A DNA stretch of 64,000 nt from Nemophila menziesii. Lineage: Eukaryota; Streptophyta; Magnoliopsida; Boraginales; Hydrophyllaceae. Position numbers and translations under genes: made by a program. Below the pieces are notes generated by a model, which did no database searches, had not been told where the DNA came from, and saw only the letters and a list, made by a program, of their open reading frames with translations. Positions 36,605-47,694 of the stretch are shown here, one piece after another. The stretch is taken from assembly GCA_029959085.1 (NCBI GenBank), contig JARWIR010000016.1, forward strand, positions 7,547,441-7,611,440. The letters are read 5' to 3'. Within the stretch, counting starts at the first letter, position 1; each line of letters begins with the position of its first letter.

Positions 36605-36810
36605 GGGTCCGTTTGGGATTGTATGTTAAAATAATCACTTGAAGTGATTTTAGATCCATAGAAGCATTTAAACCTTTAAAATCACTTTTAGGAAAAATAC
36701 TAGATAAGTGATTATAGTTGTTTAAATATTTTTTAATATCTTTTACAAATAATTTATTTTTAATCAAAAATCACTTTTAACTCTAAAATAATCAATCCCA
36801 AACGGGCTCC
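36605..36810. mobile_element. Small MITE with GGGTCCGTTTGG-type ends
   Basis: The left end GGGTCCGTTTGGGATTG is mirrored by CAATCCCAAACGGGCTCC at the right end. About 206 bp, AT-rich interior with repeated aaatcactttta motifs in inverted orientation. Such GGGTCCGTTTGG termini are common in plant hAT-like or PIF-like MITEs. The target duplication is unclear, so the superfamily is left open. Confidence 0.75.
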
Positions 36811-37299
36811 TAATAAAGGTTAGACTGTTCCATAGATAATTAAAAAATTGTTATTACTTAATTCGAAAATGGATTTTAAGTGATTCTAAAATGGTTAATT
36901 AAATAACTGGAAATAAATTAATATGTATTTCAGTGGTATTTACTAGTTCGAAAGTAATTATTAGGTAATTGGTGGTTAAGAAATGGGTGATTTCCTTATA
37001 GAGTCCACAAGTAATCAGTGATTGCCCATCAGGTCCAGCCCACCGCAAATGACAGACTTGCCCCTAGTTACCCATTAATTGGAGATTTGTTACCAAAACT
37101 AAAACACTAAAATCATGTAATCAGTTAAAAACTAAAACAAAGAAATTAAAACAAACAAAAATCGCTAAAATCATGCAATCAATCAAATCAATAACCCAGA
37201 AAAATTACAATCAGTAACTAATAAAATTCAAATGCAGCAACCGATGAAAAACTTGAAACTTTTGTTCAAATGGACGACGGTGGGTTGTCCACTAAACTC

Positions 37300-37446
37300 G
37301 ATGGGTAATGCTTTGTAATATCGATGGTGTGAATGTTGAAGTCGTTTGGTTAGCAAAAACTGGTGCAGACTATGAAGGTGGGAATGAAGATGATGGGTAA
37401 TGCTTTGTAATATCGATGGTGTGAATGTTGAGTTCGGTGGGTTAGC
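37300..37446 (+). repeat. Direct duplication, about 55 bp units
   Basis: gatgggtaatgctttgtaat... occurs at 37300-37354 and again at 37392-37446, almost identical, 92 bases apart. Confidence 0.9.
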
Positions 37447-37538
37447 CTTTAGTGCTGTCGTCTATTGGTAGTGGGTTATGTGTATGATATTGATGGGTTG
37501 CATTTTAAAAATAATGGGTTACGGTGGGTCGGATGTCA

Positions 37539-37765
37539 GGCGGTGATGGTCAGAGTTTGGATCAAGAGAGGCGGCGTGAATGGAGTTTGGTGGTGGTCGG
37601 TGTTGAAGGAAGAACGATGGTGCATGGGTCGTCTTCGATGGAGGAGAACGGGAGGTTGGGTGCTGCTTGTTGTTGTCGCTGTGTATCTTCTCGGCGGTGG
37701 CTGATGGTTGGAGTTTGGATCAAGAGGGGCGGCGTGAATGGAGTTTGGTGGTGGTCGGTGTGAAT
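37539..37765 (+). repeat. Direct duplication, about 70 bp units, G-rich
   Basis: Copies at about 37539-37606 and 37693-37765 share gagtttggatcaagag followed by ggcggcgtgaatggagtttg. The short frames covering them are probably a by-product of the low AT content. Confidence 0.9.
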
Positions 37766-39071
37766 GTAATATCGATATGATATTGATATTAACGTATTAA
37801 ACAAAGCTTCCAATAATAAATTGCTAATTAATGAATTTAGAATATTTGCTGATATGGTGGAATCAGTTATAAGCGATAATCAAGGAATGCATGATATTAT
37901 TTGATCCTGATGAAGGGTAATAACGGTATACACTAATAACGTTTGGACCTTGATGGGGTGAAATCATGGTCTGGACTTGTTGGGGGTGGGAAGTTGGGTT
38001 CTAGGACTCTATTGGCATTTATCTCTTAAGAAATTTGTTTGATTGGTTTTTGTAAGTTATAATCCATAAGTTGGCCTTGTTATTAATCACTTGAGTTGTT
38101 TTTGTATTGCAGATATTATCACTTGAGTTGAGTGCGGGTTTGGTAAGCTTATTATTTATTTATACACTTAAGTCTCATTTCTTATCTAAACTCTATACTT
38201 AGTTAATAACCATTTCTGAATTACTTAATAATCATTTTTATAAGCTACTAATTCTGGAATTCCGTGATATGAATATTTTATATGAACTCGGGGTTGGGGA
38301 CTACTTCAACAACTTCTAGGTAAGCACTTACTTCGTATCGGTGTAATGAACATGTTGTAGGTGACACTGTTTTAGTTACCCACTTGTTCCAAACACTTGA
38401 AATGAAGTTGAGTTGGCTTCCCGGTGATCTCGGGATGATATCCAATAGATTCCGAGGCCTATGATGATTAAATAATCTGAGGCCAGCAATGATAAACCAA
38501 TTACAAAAACATTCAACACATATGATGATTTTTTTTTATAATCTAAGGTCTAAGGAATATGCCCTTAGTTGTTCTTGTTCAAGATTGCTAAAGTTGCATG
38601 TCCCGATGAGATTATAGTTAAGCACATGTCTGAAATAAGTGATCCTGATCAATCAGTCGATTTAAAGAAGGAGTATTCCATTTTACACATGTCTATTATC
38701 ATTTTATACTATATATCAAGTTGTAATTTTGTTCGAGTCAAGATGATTTAGATTACTTTCTATTGATTAACAATGTTGTAATTTGTTTGAAGAACATGTA
38801 CTTTATTTTGAAGAACAAAAGAAGTTTTAATTGCAGAACGGTCCTTAAACTTTATACAGTTTTCTGTTTTTTATTGTCTTTTAAGAGATGAGTTAAGGTA
38901 TTTTTGTGAAATTTGTAAAGGGGTAATCGGGGTACCCGTTTGTTAAACCTATAATAATCCAGGGTAAATTGTTTCTTACCATTACCACAAGCTTCCCCCC
39001 AACTTTTACCACTTTTCAGAATTACCCTAACTTTACCCTAGGCCTCAACCCTGGATAAATCTAACCCGTGA

Positions 39072-39257
39072 TCACCCATACCTAAGACAATTTAAAGGAT
39101 CTTTTGCAATTCCTTGGAATGTTTTCGACACTTCCTCCACCTTTGGATTGAACACAGCAGGTTCTACTCTCATCTTCTTCATGAATTTTATTTTGACTAG
39201 CTTCCACAAACCCTCTCTACATTCCACAATCTTACTCACCATCCTATTAATACCCAT
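39072..39257 (-). other. Unidentified short open frame
   Basis: 60 codons from an ATG, Lys/Val/Glu-rich (IVECREGLWKLVK; VFNPKVEEVSKTFQ). No family recognised. A possible splice donor (ag|gtatgg) lies near its end, so it could be a first exon; chance or a relic is equally likely. It lies just left of a solo LTR. Confidence 0.2.
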
Positions 39258-39301
39258 GATACTAAAAAGATACCCTTACTAACCTTCATTCATATAATAT
39301 T

Positions 39302-40791
39302 TGATGTCTGCTTATTTGTGATGATTTAATCTATTTCTTAGACATCATTTTAGTTGTATTTATTAGAGTATAGGTCGATTTTCTCATGATTTAGTACACT
39401 TTCCTATTTTGGGTCTTGAATTGATTATTTATTATTTTTAAATCATATTGGGTTTAATTATTTATTTAGTGTGAAGCTTTAGAGATATATGGTAATTAAT
39501 TAGAGTCTAAGTTGGTTCAAAGAGCTAAAGGAAAGAAGATAAACATGTAAATTGAAGGTAAGGAAGTAAAAGCTAAAATTATGGAAAAGGAAAAGCTGTC
39601 TTAAATCTGAATTCCAGCACCTACGACCACAAATCAGCTAATATCTCAAAATAGGAGAGGAATTTGGAGAAACGGTCAAGAGAAAAGTTGAATATCTTTC
39701 CGAGACGATGAATTTCGACTACTCATACGCGTCAATCGGATGAGTATTGAAGCTTCTAGGGCCAAAACAAAAACGGGGCTGATTCCATATTTTTGGGCTA
39801 CGAATTTGAGTTGGGCTAGGAGTCCAACACTTACCTTCTCCTTCAAGAAAACGAATTAGGTCTTCCTATACCCTATAAATACAACCTCTTAACATTAGAA
39901 AATCATCCTTGACCAAACCTTAAGGTTAGGAAGCAGCTACAACACAAGAAGAGAAGTCTGGAAGGAGCTGTGCATCAATCATGTCTTCTTCAACCTTCAA
40001 TTCTGTAATTCTTTTCTTTTCTTTCTTTAGTATGAAATAGATTCTATTTAGCTTTAGTTTTAGCATATATGTATGAACCCTAGTTTTGGTTGACATTTAT
40101 CTAATTTGATTGAATTTATGTTTTGATTTCTCTGTTTATGTGTTGGATTTATATTACGTGTTCTTTACGGTGTACAACGTATAGGATTACCATCATAGTA
40201 GTTAGATAACCGGTATATTTAACTATAGAATTAGCACATAACGTCTATAATAAGGTTTGATCTGGCAACCCAGCCTAACTAGATAGTCAATGGTTTAGTG
40301 TATTGCTATTTAATAAATTGCAGGAACAGTTTGCTTAGGTTCTTATTGACACAGGTAAACCCTATTTGAAACTACCTAGCGCAATTGAAACCAAAATATT
40401 GAAATACTACATGATTCATACCTTACATGTTTAGAACGTCAAAACTAGTGGGGATTACTTGCTAATTACTCAAGCTAAACTATCATACTATCTTCTTTTC
40501 TTTTATTTAATTTCCTGTCTTTAGTTTATTAGTTTAAGTTTCTTTTATTAAAATCCAAATAAAAATCTATCTTTATTTTTCTTTCTACTTGCGTATTATC
40601 TGTTCTAACTCTCATATTTTTACTTGAATATTTGCATAAGTTCTTCTTAACCTTCGTAGTCCCTGAGGAACGAATTCTACTTATTCATTGAAACTTGCAT
40701 ACGATATATATACTTGCAGAACCGTGCTCAGCTTAGGGTGTTTATTTGCACTTATTTATATCATTATTTTATCACACATTAGGTGACACCA
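39302..40791 (+). mobile_element. Solo LTR, Athila-like family
   Basis: 1490 bp from TGATGTCTGC to GGTGACACCA, flanked by atatt (39297-39301) and atgtt (40792-40796), a 5-bp duplication with one mismatch. It is co-linear with the solo LTR at 22282-23791, including the 'cctataccctataaatacaacc' promoter region. No primer site follows, so the internal region was lost by recombination. Confidence 0.88.
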
Positions 40792-40796
40792 ATGTT

Positions 40797-42280
40797 TCTC
40801 AAATAAATGAATTTTATCAGAGAAGTATTTAAGTACCTGTCCTCAATGTAGTTTTGCAACTAATTAATAAGTTTTCCCATTCAATTCTTCATTGGTCCTT
40901 AAGACCTTCTAGGGTCCCATGATTTACGCCATAAATACCTTAGTTTAATCCCTTAATGATGGATACCTTGGAGATTAGGGTAAGATTCACTGATACGAGG
41001 TTTATGAGAAATGATGTCTTGGCTTTTACCAACACTTTCCATGACAGTCACATTGGGATAAGAATCCAACCTTATAGAGTTTCTTCTTCTAGAGTAGGTG
41101 TATGGTAATACGCCTCTATGTCATCATCTTTATTACTCTTCATATACAAATCGATATGAATATCAATATGCATAACATGATTTTTATGGAAAATAGCTCG
41201 AATTAGATGCACCTTTTCACAAATAACATTGCCATATTCCTTAATAGCGTCTAACGCTTCAAATGTTTTCCTCTTCAATTTACCTTTAACTTTTTCCACT
41301 TGAGACTCCTTGCTTGAAATTTCCTTACATGCAACTCTTTTTATTCTTAGCGAAGACTCGATATAGGGCTAGGAAACATGATTTATAAAGACCAATGATC
41401 TTTTCAGTGCCTAGTGGATTGACCATATTTGATACCAACTTTAAAGTTGACTTTTTTATGACTCTCGTCCTACATGGGTAGTTGTTATTGAAAACTAACA
41501 AGGGTTATGGAAAAACACTAACCATACAATGATATTTCAAAAAGAAAGTAAACTTACTAAAAGGTTACACAGAATTCAAAATTACAGAAGTTAGAAACTA
41601 ATACTAGAATACAAGAAATAGATAAAATTGTTAAAAAAGATTTTCTAGTGTAATTGGTATTTTCAAAAGACTGTTAACACTATTATATTATATGCTCAGA
41701 ACACGCTTAGAAAGAGAGGTGTTTGAGAGCTTTTCGGGTATATTGTAATTCTGACTTGTGTGCTTTGAAAATGACCCATGATTCTTCATATAGAGGTGGA
41801 GATGTAGAGACCTTTAGAAAATCGTCCATACATGAATGACCTGCCATAAAGATGATTACAATAATGGCAGGCGTTTTTGTTAATTTGAAATTCTGGCATG
41901 AACCTAGATTCCTTTCTTGTATTCGGGGAAGGGAAAATCTATCTTATTTGTGTAACTTTTGTAGAAACTGAGACTCTTTATTCATGCCAGAACCACCACT
42001 CATGGCTATGTATTTCATTAAGTTAATATGCTCATGTATGCACTCATCGGTGAATTCATCAAGTCCTTCACAATAGGAACACCATAAGTGGATATTAATT
42101 AATTAAGAGTTAGAAACTCATCCTTAAGCTCTTTTTTAAGAGCAAGAAGACTTAAACCCATTAGTGAATTCATCAAGTCCTTCTCAACAAGACCACCACT
42201 AATGGCTATAAGTTTATTAACGGTAAATAAGCTTCATGTCTGTACAATTTTCACCAGAGGCAAGGGACGATAGTGCATCA
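40797..42280 (-). other. Unassigned, probably downstream part of a copia relic
   Basis: On the minus strand this follows the copia RNase H fragment and may include its untranslated 3' part. Two related blocks containing 'gaaggacttgatgaattca' occur near 42040-42070 and 42165-42195 as a direct repeat. An open frame of 75 codons at 41072-41299 (MEKVKGKLKRKTFEALDAIK...) is not recognised. No LTR boundary was found. Confidence 0.4.
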
Positions 42281-42289
42281 TATGGACTA

Positions 42290-42780
42290 ATCAACCATAT
42301 TTTCCTCGTTAGTGGGATTGTGCCCCATCCCTATTGATGTTTCCAGGATTACTCTCCTGAGTAAGGCCTTTAGTAAATGGACCGTCCAAAAGCTTCTCTG
42401 ATTGTACTTACTCCAAGGCTATCAAACCATTCTTCAACAGTTATTTTGTTGAAATGTGTTTGAGGCGAATATGTGTCCTTTTTCAATTGTGAACACTGTC
42501 ATGAGTGAATCCAATCGCTACTTGTAGATCACAATGTATACGTGCTTGTGTAGCACTTCCTTTTCATAATGGCACATATGCTCAGAGATTTTTCAACCAT
42601 CCAGCTTCTTGCCCTACCAACTCTAGTGCTATGAACTTGGACTACATGGTGGATCCTTCTATACGAGTCTGTTACAAATACTTCTATGATACACCACTTC
42701 CTTCTAAGGAGAACGCATAGCCACTGATGGTTGCACTCTGAATGAGACGGGAAGATCAAGTCTCCTTGGGCTCGCCATCT
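42290..42780 (-). pseudogene. Ty1/copia RNase H fragment
   Basis: Translating the minus strand gives the end of a copia Pol polyprotein with several stops: SGYAFSLEGSGVS, then KFIALELVGQEAGWL, IHCDLQVAIGFTHDSVHN, HIRLKHISTK, and finally a decayed DPLTKGL motif (DGPFTKGLTQE). These match the copia-type RNase H in order. The fragment has no RT or integrase and starts abruptly at about 42780 beside the leader of a gypsy LTR, so the junction is a recombination or insertion point. It is the only copia sequence I recognise here. Confidence 0.75.
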
Positions 42781-42878
42781 GTAAAAATCTATAAAACAAA
42801 AACTAAAAAGAAAAAAGCGTAAAATAGAACTAACTGAAATAAAAGTACTAGATATATGCACAAGGACTAACGATGTAG

Positions 42879-42896
42879 TCCCTGGCAGCGGCGCCA
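42879..42896 (-). promoter_or_regulatory. Primer-binding site (tRNA-Asp type), minus strand
   Basis: The complement reads TGGCGCCGCTGCCAGGGA, just inside the antisense LTR. It shows that this LTR is the 5' LTR of an element transcribed leftward. The leader after it continues to about 42781 and then stops matching the related gypsy element at 47600. Confidence 0.85.
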
Positions 42897-42902
42897 AAAA
42901 CT

Positions 42903-44423
42903 TGGTGTAGCCTAAGGTGTGATAAAATAATAGATAAATAAATGCAAATAAACCCCCTAGGCTGAGCACAGTTCTGCAGGTATTACAGGACGTATGTAAG
43001 TTTTAAATGATAAATAAGATTCGTTACTCAGAGACTACGAAGGTTAGAGAGAACTTATGCAATTTATCAAGTGCACATAAAGAAACTAGAAATAATAATA
43101 CGCAATAAAATAAAAGACAAATAGATTTTTGTTTGGTTTTTGAATAAGGAAGTAAACTACTAAATTAAAGACAGAAAATTAAATGCAAGAGAAGAAGATA
43201 GTATGAGAGTTTAGCCTGAGTATTTAGCAAGTAATCCGCACTAGTTTTGCCGTACTAAACATGTAAGGGTGAATCATGTAGTATTCCAATAATCGGTTTC
43301 AATTGTGCTAGGTAGTTTAAATTAGGGTTTACCTGTGTCAATAAGGGTCATAAGCAAACTTTTCCTACAATTTATTAATGATGCTAACACCAAACCATAG
43401 TGACTATCTAGATCGGCTGGGTTGTCAGACCATCCTTACACTAGATGTTATGTGATAATTCTATAGTTAAATATACTATTGCTAATGATTATCTAACTAC
43501 TATGAAGGTAATTATGTACAATCGTGATCCGCAAAGAACACAGACTATAAATCAAACACATAAACAGAGAGATAAAACATGAATTCAATTTAAAACATAT
43601 AATTCCCAAATTAGATAGATGTCAACCAAAACTAGGGTCCATACATATATGATAAAACTCAAGCTAAATATAATTTAGTTCATACTAATGGAAGAAAATA
43701 AAGAAATTACAAATTCAAAGGTTGAAGAAGACATAATTGATGAACAGCTCCTTCCAGACTTCTTTTCTTGTGTTGTAAGCTTCCTCTTGGCTTAAGGTTT
43801 GGCCAAGGATGTGTTTCTTCTGATAAGAGGATGTATTTATAGGGTATAAGAAACCCTAAAACGGTGCTTGGAGTATAAGGTAGGTTTTCGACTCCAAGCC
43901 CAACTTAAATTCGTAACCCGAGAATCTAGAAAATGTAAGATTTTGATGCTGTTTTGTTTTGGCCGTAACTGATTCAGTACTTATCCGTTTGATGCGTTCC
44001 AATAGTCGAAACTGATCGTCTCAGAAAGCTCTTTAACTTTGATTTAGACCATTCTTCCAAATTTCTAGCCAATCTTGAGATATAATCCCTTTTGTGGCTG
44101 TAGCGGCTGGAATTAAGATTTATTTGGCAACTTTATCTTTTCCTTTTTTTTATAATTTTGTATTTATCTCCAATTTCCATGTTTATCCTCTTTCCTTTAT
44201 CTCTTATAATTAACTTGGCCTCTAATTAATTACCATATATCTTTAAAACTTCACAATTAACAAACAATTAAACCCAATATGCTCTAAAAATAATAAATAA
44301 TTAATTTAAGACACGAAATAGGAAAGTGTACTAAATCATGAGAAAATCGACCTATACTCTAATAAATACACCTAAAATGATGTCTCCAAGATAGATTAAA
44401 TCATCACAAATGGGGAGACATCA
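42903..44423 (-). mobile_element. 5' LTR of a truncated gypsy element, antisense
   Basis: 1521 bp. On the minus strand it runs from TGATGTCTCC (44423) to the ACACCA end (42903). It is co-linear with the other LTRs, with a 'cctataaatac' promoter near 43840. It is followed by the primer site and about 100 bases of leader, then by copia sequence. The matching 3' LTR on the same strand was not found. Confidence 0.9.
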
Positions 44424-45051
44424 GGTACCTAGTTGGTTCCCACGTGGAATTGAGTAATGGTTCACTAACTAAAAACTTAAAAAAAGGGCTAACAGTGTCA
44501 CACTTTTGGAAGATTGATGTCTACCTATTTTTTATGTTAATATATACTTGAGACATCATTTTAGGGTTATTTAGTAATTAATTTTGGGATTTTCCCCAAT
44601 TATTCATACTTAACGCTTTCTTATCTAGTTTTAAGTCTTTTGCTATTTTATGAGCTTTTGCGTGTAATTTGTGTAGCACTTAGGTATATGGAAGCTATTA
44701 CACCCATGGAAACTGATTTGAAGTGGAAAATTAAAGGAATTCCGTTAGTCAAAGTAAAAAAAGGATAAGTTTTGATATATTTGGAAAGTAAAGAAGCTGC
44801 CAAAACTGCACATACGTCCATTAATTAAATTGCAAAATTGGTCAGAAATTAGGAGAATCTTTTTATATGAGCAGATAGATCTTTCAAACGCGGCCGTCTC
44901 CATATAAATAACATTAAATTCTGATAAGTAACGAAGGAGATATGACCAAATCAATATATGCTAAGGTTTATCCCGTCCTACAAGTTAGGATTACGAATTT
45001 TGGTAAGATCATGACTCCTTAATTTAGGGATTACTCAATATTTCAACCAAG

Positions 45052-45054
<3 letters not shown>

Positions 45055-45124
<70 letters not shown>
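45055..45124. repeat. (AT)n microsatellite
   Basis: A pure AT dinucleotide run of 70 bases within the LTR. Confidence 0.97.
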
Positions 45125-45126
<2 letters not shown>

Positions 45127-46015
45127 ATTCCGACCTTAGAGAAATCCTCCATGGTCTGTCCCTAATTATCTGTAGACCAAGAGGAAGCTTAGATCAAGAG
45201 AGAAGAAGAGAAGAAGAAGCTTGGAAGCTATTCATGCCATTCCAACCCTTCCCATTTGTAATTCTGTACTATTATTTCTTTCTTATGAAATAATTTATTT
45301 AACTTGAGATTAGCATATGGGTATGAACCCTTGACTTTTTTAATATGTTCTTTAATTTGTATGTCCGTTGACATTTAATTGAATTTAGTAGTGATAGCTC
45401 TGTATTATGTGCTTTGAATTAATGTTTGTAGTTCTTGCGATGCGCATGTATAGAATTACCATGGTAATTGATTTAACATCCAGAAGGGGGATTCAATTAT
45501 ATAAAACACCACATAGTTGTCTAGTGTGCGGTAGTGATCCAGAGAGGCTTGCCTGTCTGGATAGTCATTATGGTTTATTTTAACCACCAAGTTTTGAGCC
45601 TTCTAAGTCTACCCTGAAGGAGTTTTGGAGGAATTTAGAATCTCGGCTATTGTTTATCACACGATTCTCCCTTAGGTAATAAACATAGAACAAGGCTAGT
45701 GGGAATTACTTGCTAGTTCTCAAGCTAAACTATCATAAGCTTCTATCGATCTTATTTTACTTTCTTGTCTTTAATTTAAGTCTTTTTAGTGTCGTAAAAA
45801 CCAAATAAATATTTTAGTGTTTTTGCCTATTATTTTACCAACTATTTCTAGTCCACTTAGTAATTAAACTATTTATTAACTAACTTTCGTAGTCTCTGAG
45901 ATCGATATCTGTTTTACTTACTTATTACTTGTAAACGATCTGTTCACTTGCGGAGAGTTTATCGTGGTAGTGTAAGGTGTTAGTTCTCTTATTAATATAT
46001 ATTATCTTATCACAC

Positions 46016-47564
46016 TGGTGTCGCCTAGGGTGTGATAAAAATATGATAAATAAATACGAAAAAACAATGCACTAATCACCCTAGACTAGCACGGTACTGC
46101 AAGTATTATAGGACGTATGCAAGTTTTAATGATAAGAAGATTCGTTCCTCAGGGACTTAAATGTGTTAACAGATGGGTAAATAGATCAGAGTAGCAATTA
46201 ATAATTAAAAGACAGAAAATAAATACGATTGATTGAGAAATGAGATTAATAACTAAATAAAGTAAAAGACAAATAATTAAATATGAAAGAAATAAGATGA
46301 GAGAATATAACTTAGTTTTTGCTAGTATGCACTAATCCTTCTAATTCTTTTTATCAGTTTAGTTTATACGGGAGATAATAGCTCTTAGATAAATAGTCAT
46401 GATTCTAAATTCCCCCTATCTCCGGAGAGCGAACTAGGGTGGCGACCTCACAATCACGAGGTGACTCAAATAGGTTTATCCTGCGCTACTAGGGTCCTAG
46501 GTGCAGTCTGACCTACTAATGATGATTGGTGATTAAATTAAACCCTAAGGACTATCTAGTTAGGCTGGTGTTGTCAGGACCAATTCCATGTACTAGACGT
46601 TTATGTGGTGTTTCAATAATTAGATACCCCTTCTGGGTGACCATTTAACTACTATTAGCAAAGTCGTAAATTGATCAGGTTTAAGACAGACAATAAATTA
46701 AAGTACACAAATCAAATATATGGTTAAGCAGCTAGAATCAATTTAGAACATATAATTCCCAAAGAAACTTAGATAGAAAGAAAACAGAATTCATAGATTA
46801 TACATATTGCAAAACCCAAGCTATGGGAAAATTAGTTCATACCTGAAGTAAATAAACTAAAAGAATGATACATGAATGTCATTTTGCTCTTTTCAATAAC
46901 TCTAATGATATAAAACTTAAGGACTAACTTATGTGAGGCAAGGATGATTTTAAAAATGTTTAAGGGTGTATTTATAGGGATTTAGGAAGCCGTAATTCGT
47001 CTTCTTGGAGTGGAAGACAAGTAACTTGGACTCCTAGCCCAACTCAAATTCATAACCCTAAAAATATAGAAAAGGTAATAATCTGCCGCTGTTTTGTTTT
47101 GGTTGTAACTTCTTCGTTTCAACTTCGATTGACGTGTTCTTCACATTAAAACTGTTTGTCTCGGAAAGCTCTATACTTTTGCTTCTTATCATTATTCCAA
47201 ATTACTAATCAATATTGAGTCATTATCACTTTTATGGATGTGGCTGCAGAAATTCATATTTACTTGGCAACTTTATATTTCCATATCTATCTTTTCCTTC
47301 TTTTATCTCCAATTTCTATGCATATCTTCTTTCCTTTATCTCTTTAGACTTGATTTGGCATCTAATTAATTTATATATATCTTTAAATCTTCACACTAAA
47401 TGAATAAATTAAACCTAATATGCTCTAAAAATAATAATTCATTAAATCAAGACAAGAAATAGGAAAGTGTACTAAATCATATGAAAATCGACTAGAAGAC
47501 TTTCTAAAACACTAAAAATGATGTCTCCAACTAATATTAAATCATCACAAATAGGGAGACATCA
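46016..47564 (-). mobile_element. Antisense solo LTR nested in a gypsy LTR
   Basis: 1549 bp, TGATGTCTCC on the minus strand at 47564 and the end at 46016 (tggtgtcgcctaggg on the plus strand). A perfect 5-bp duplication cacac flanks it (46011-46015 and 47565-47569). It resembles the LTRs of the complete element at 14853 in its first 150 bases. No primer site or internal sequence remains. Confidence 0.95.
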
Positions 47565-47589
47565 CACACCCTAACCACCACCAAGTTTT

Positions 47590-47607
47590 TGGCGCCGCTG
47601 CCGGGGA
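47590..47607 (+). promoter_or_regulatory. Primer-binding site (tRNA-Asp type)
   Basis: TGGCGCCGCTGCCGGGGA, seven bases after the LTR. It differs at one position from the complement of the plant tRNA-Asp 3' end. Confidence 0.87.
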
Positions 47608-47694
47608 CTACGTCGTTAGTTTTGTGTATTTACTTAGTGTATTAGTTTTAGTTGTTCTATTTTACACTTTTTTTTTCTTTTTTCAGATTTTTAG

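Larger units (their letters stand above)
35901..39301. other. Sparse stretch with small repeats
   Basis: No secure gene. Contents: CT-rich low complexity at 35930-35995, a MITE at 36605-36810, and direct duplications in G-rich DNA at 37300-37446 and 37539-37765. A short open frame on the minus strand at 39072-39257 has an unknown product (MGINRMVSKIVECREG...). Everything else is AT-rich without signal. Confidence 0.5.
44515..47583 (+). repeat. 5' LTR split by an antisense solo LTR
   Basis: The LTR reads up to 'attatcttatcacac' (46015), is interrupted by the insertion 46016-47564, and resumes at 'cacaccctaaccaccacca'. The 5 bases cacac are present on both sides as the insertion's target duplication. 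A 70-bp AT run at 45055-45124 lies in its promoter half. Confidence 0.93.

Noticed and set aside
42529..42969. 146-codon minus-strand frame
   Set aside because: It crosses the LTR end, the primer site, the leader and the copia fragment in the wrong frame; the copia RNase H motifs lie in another frame.
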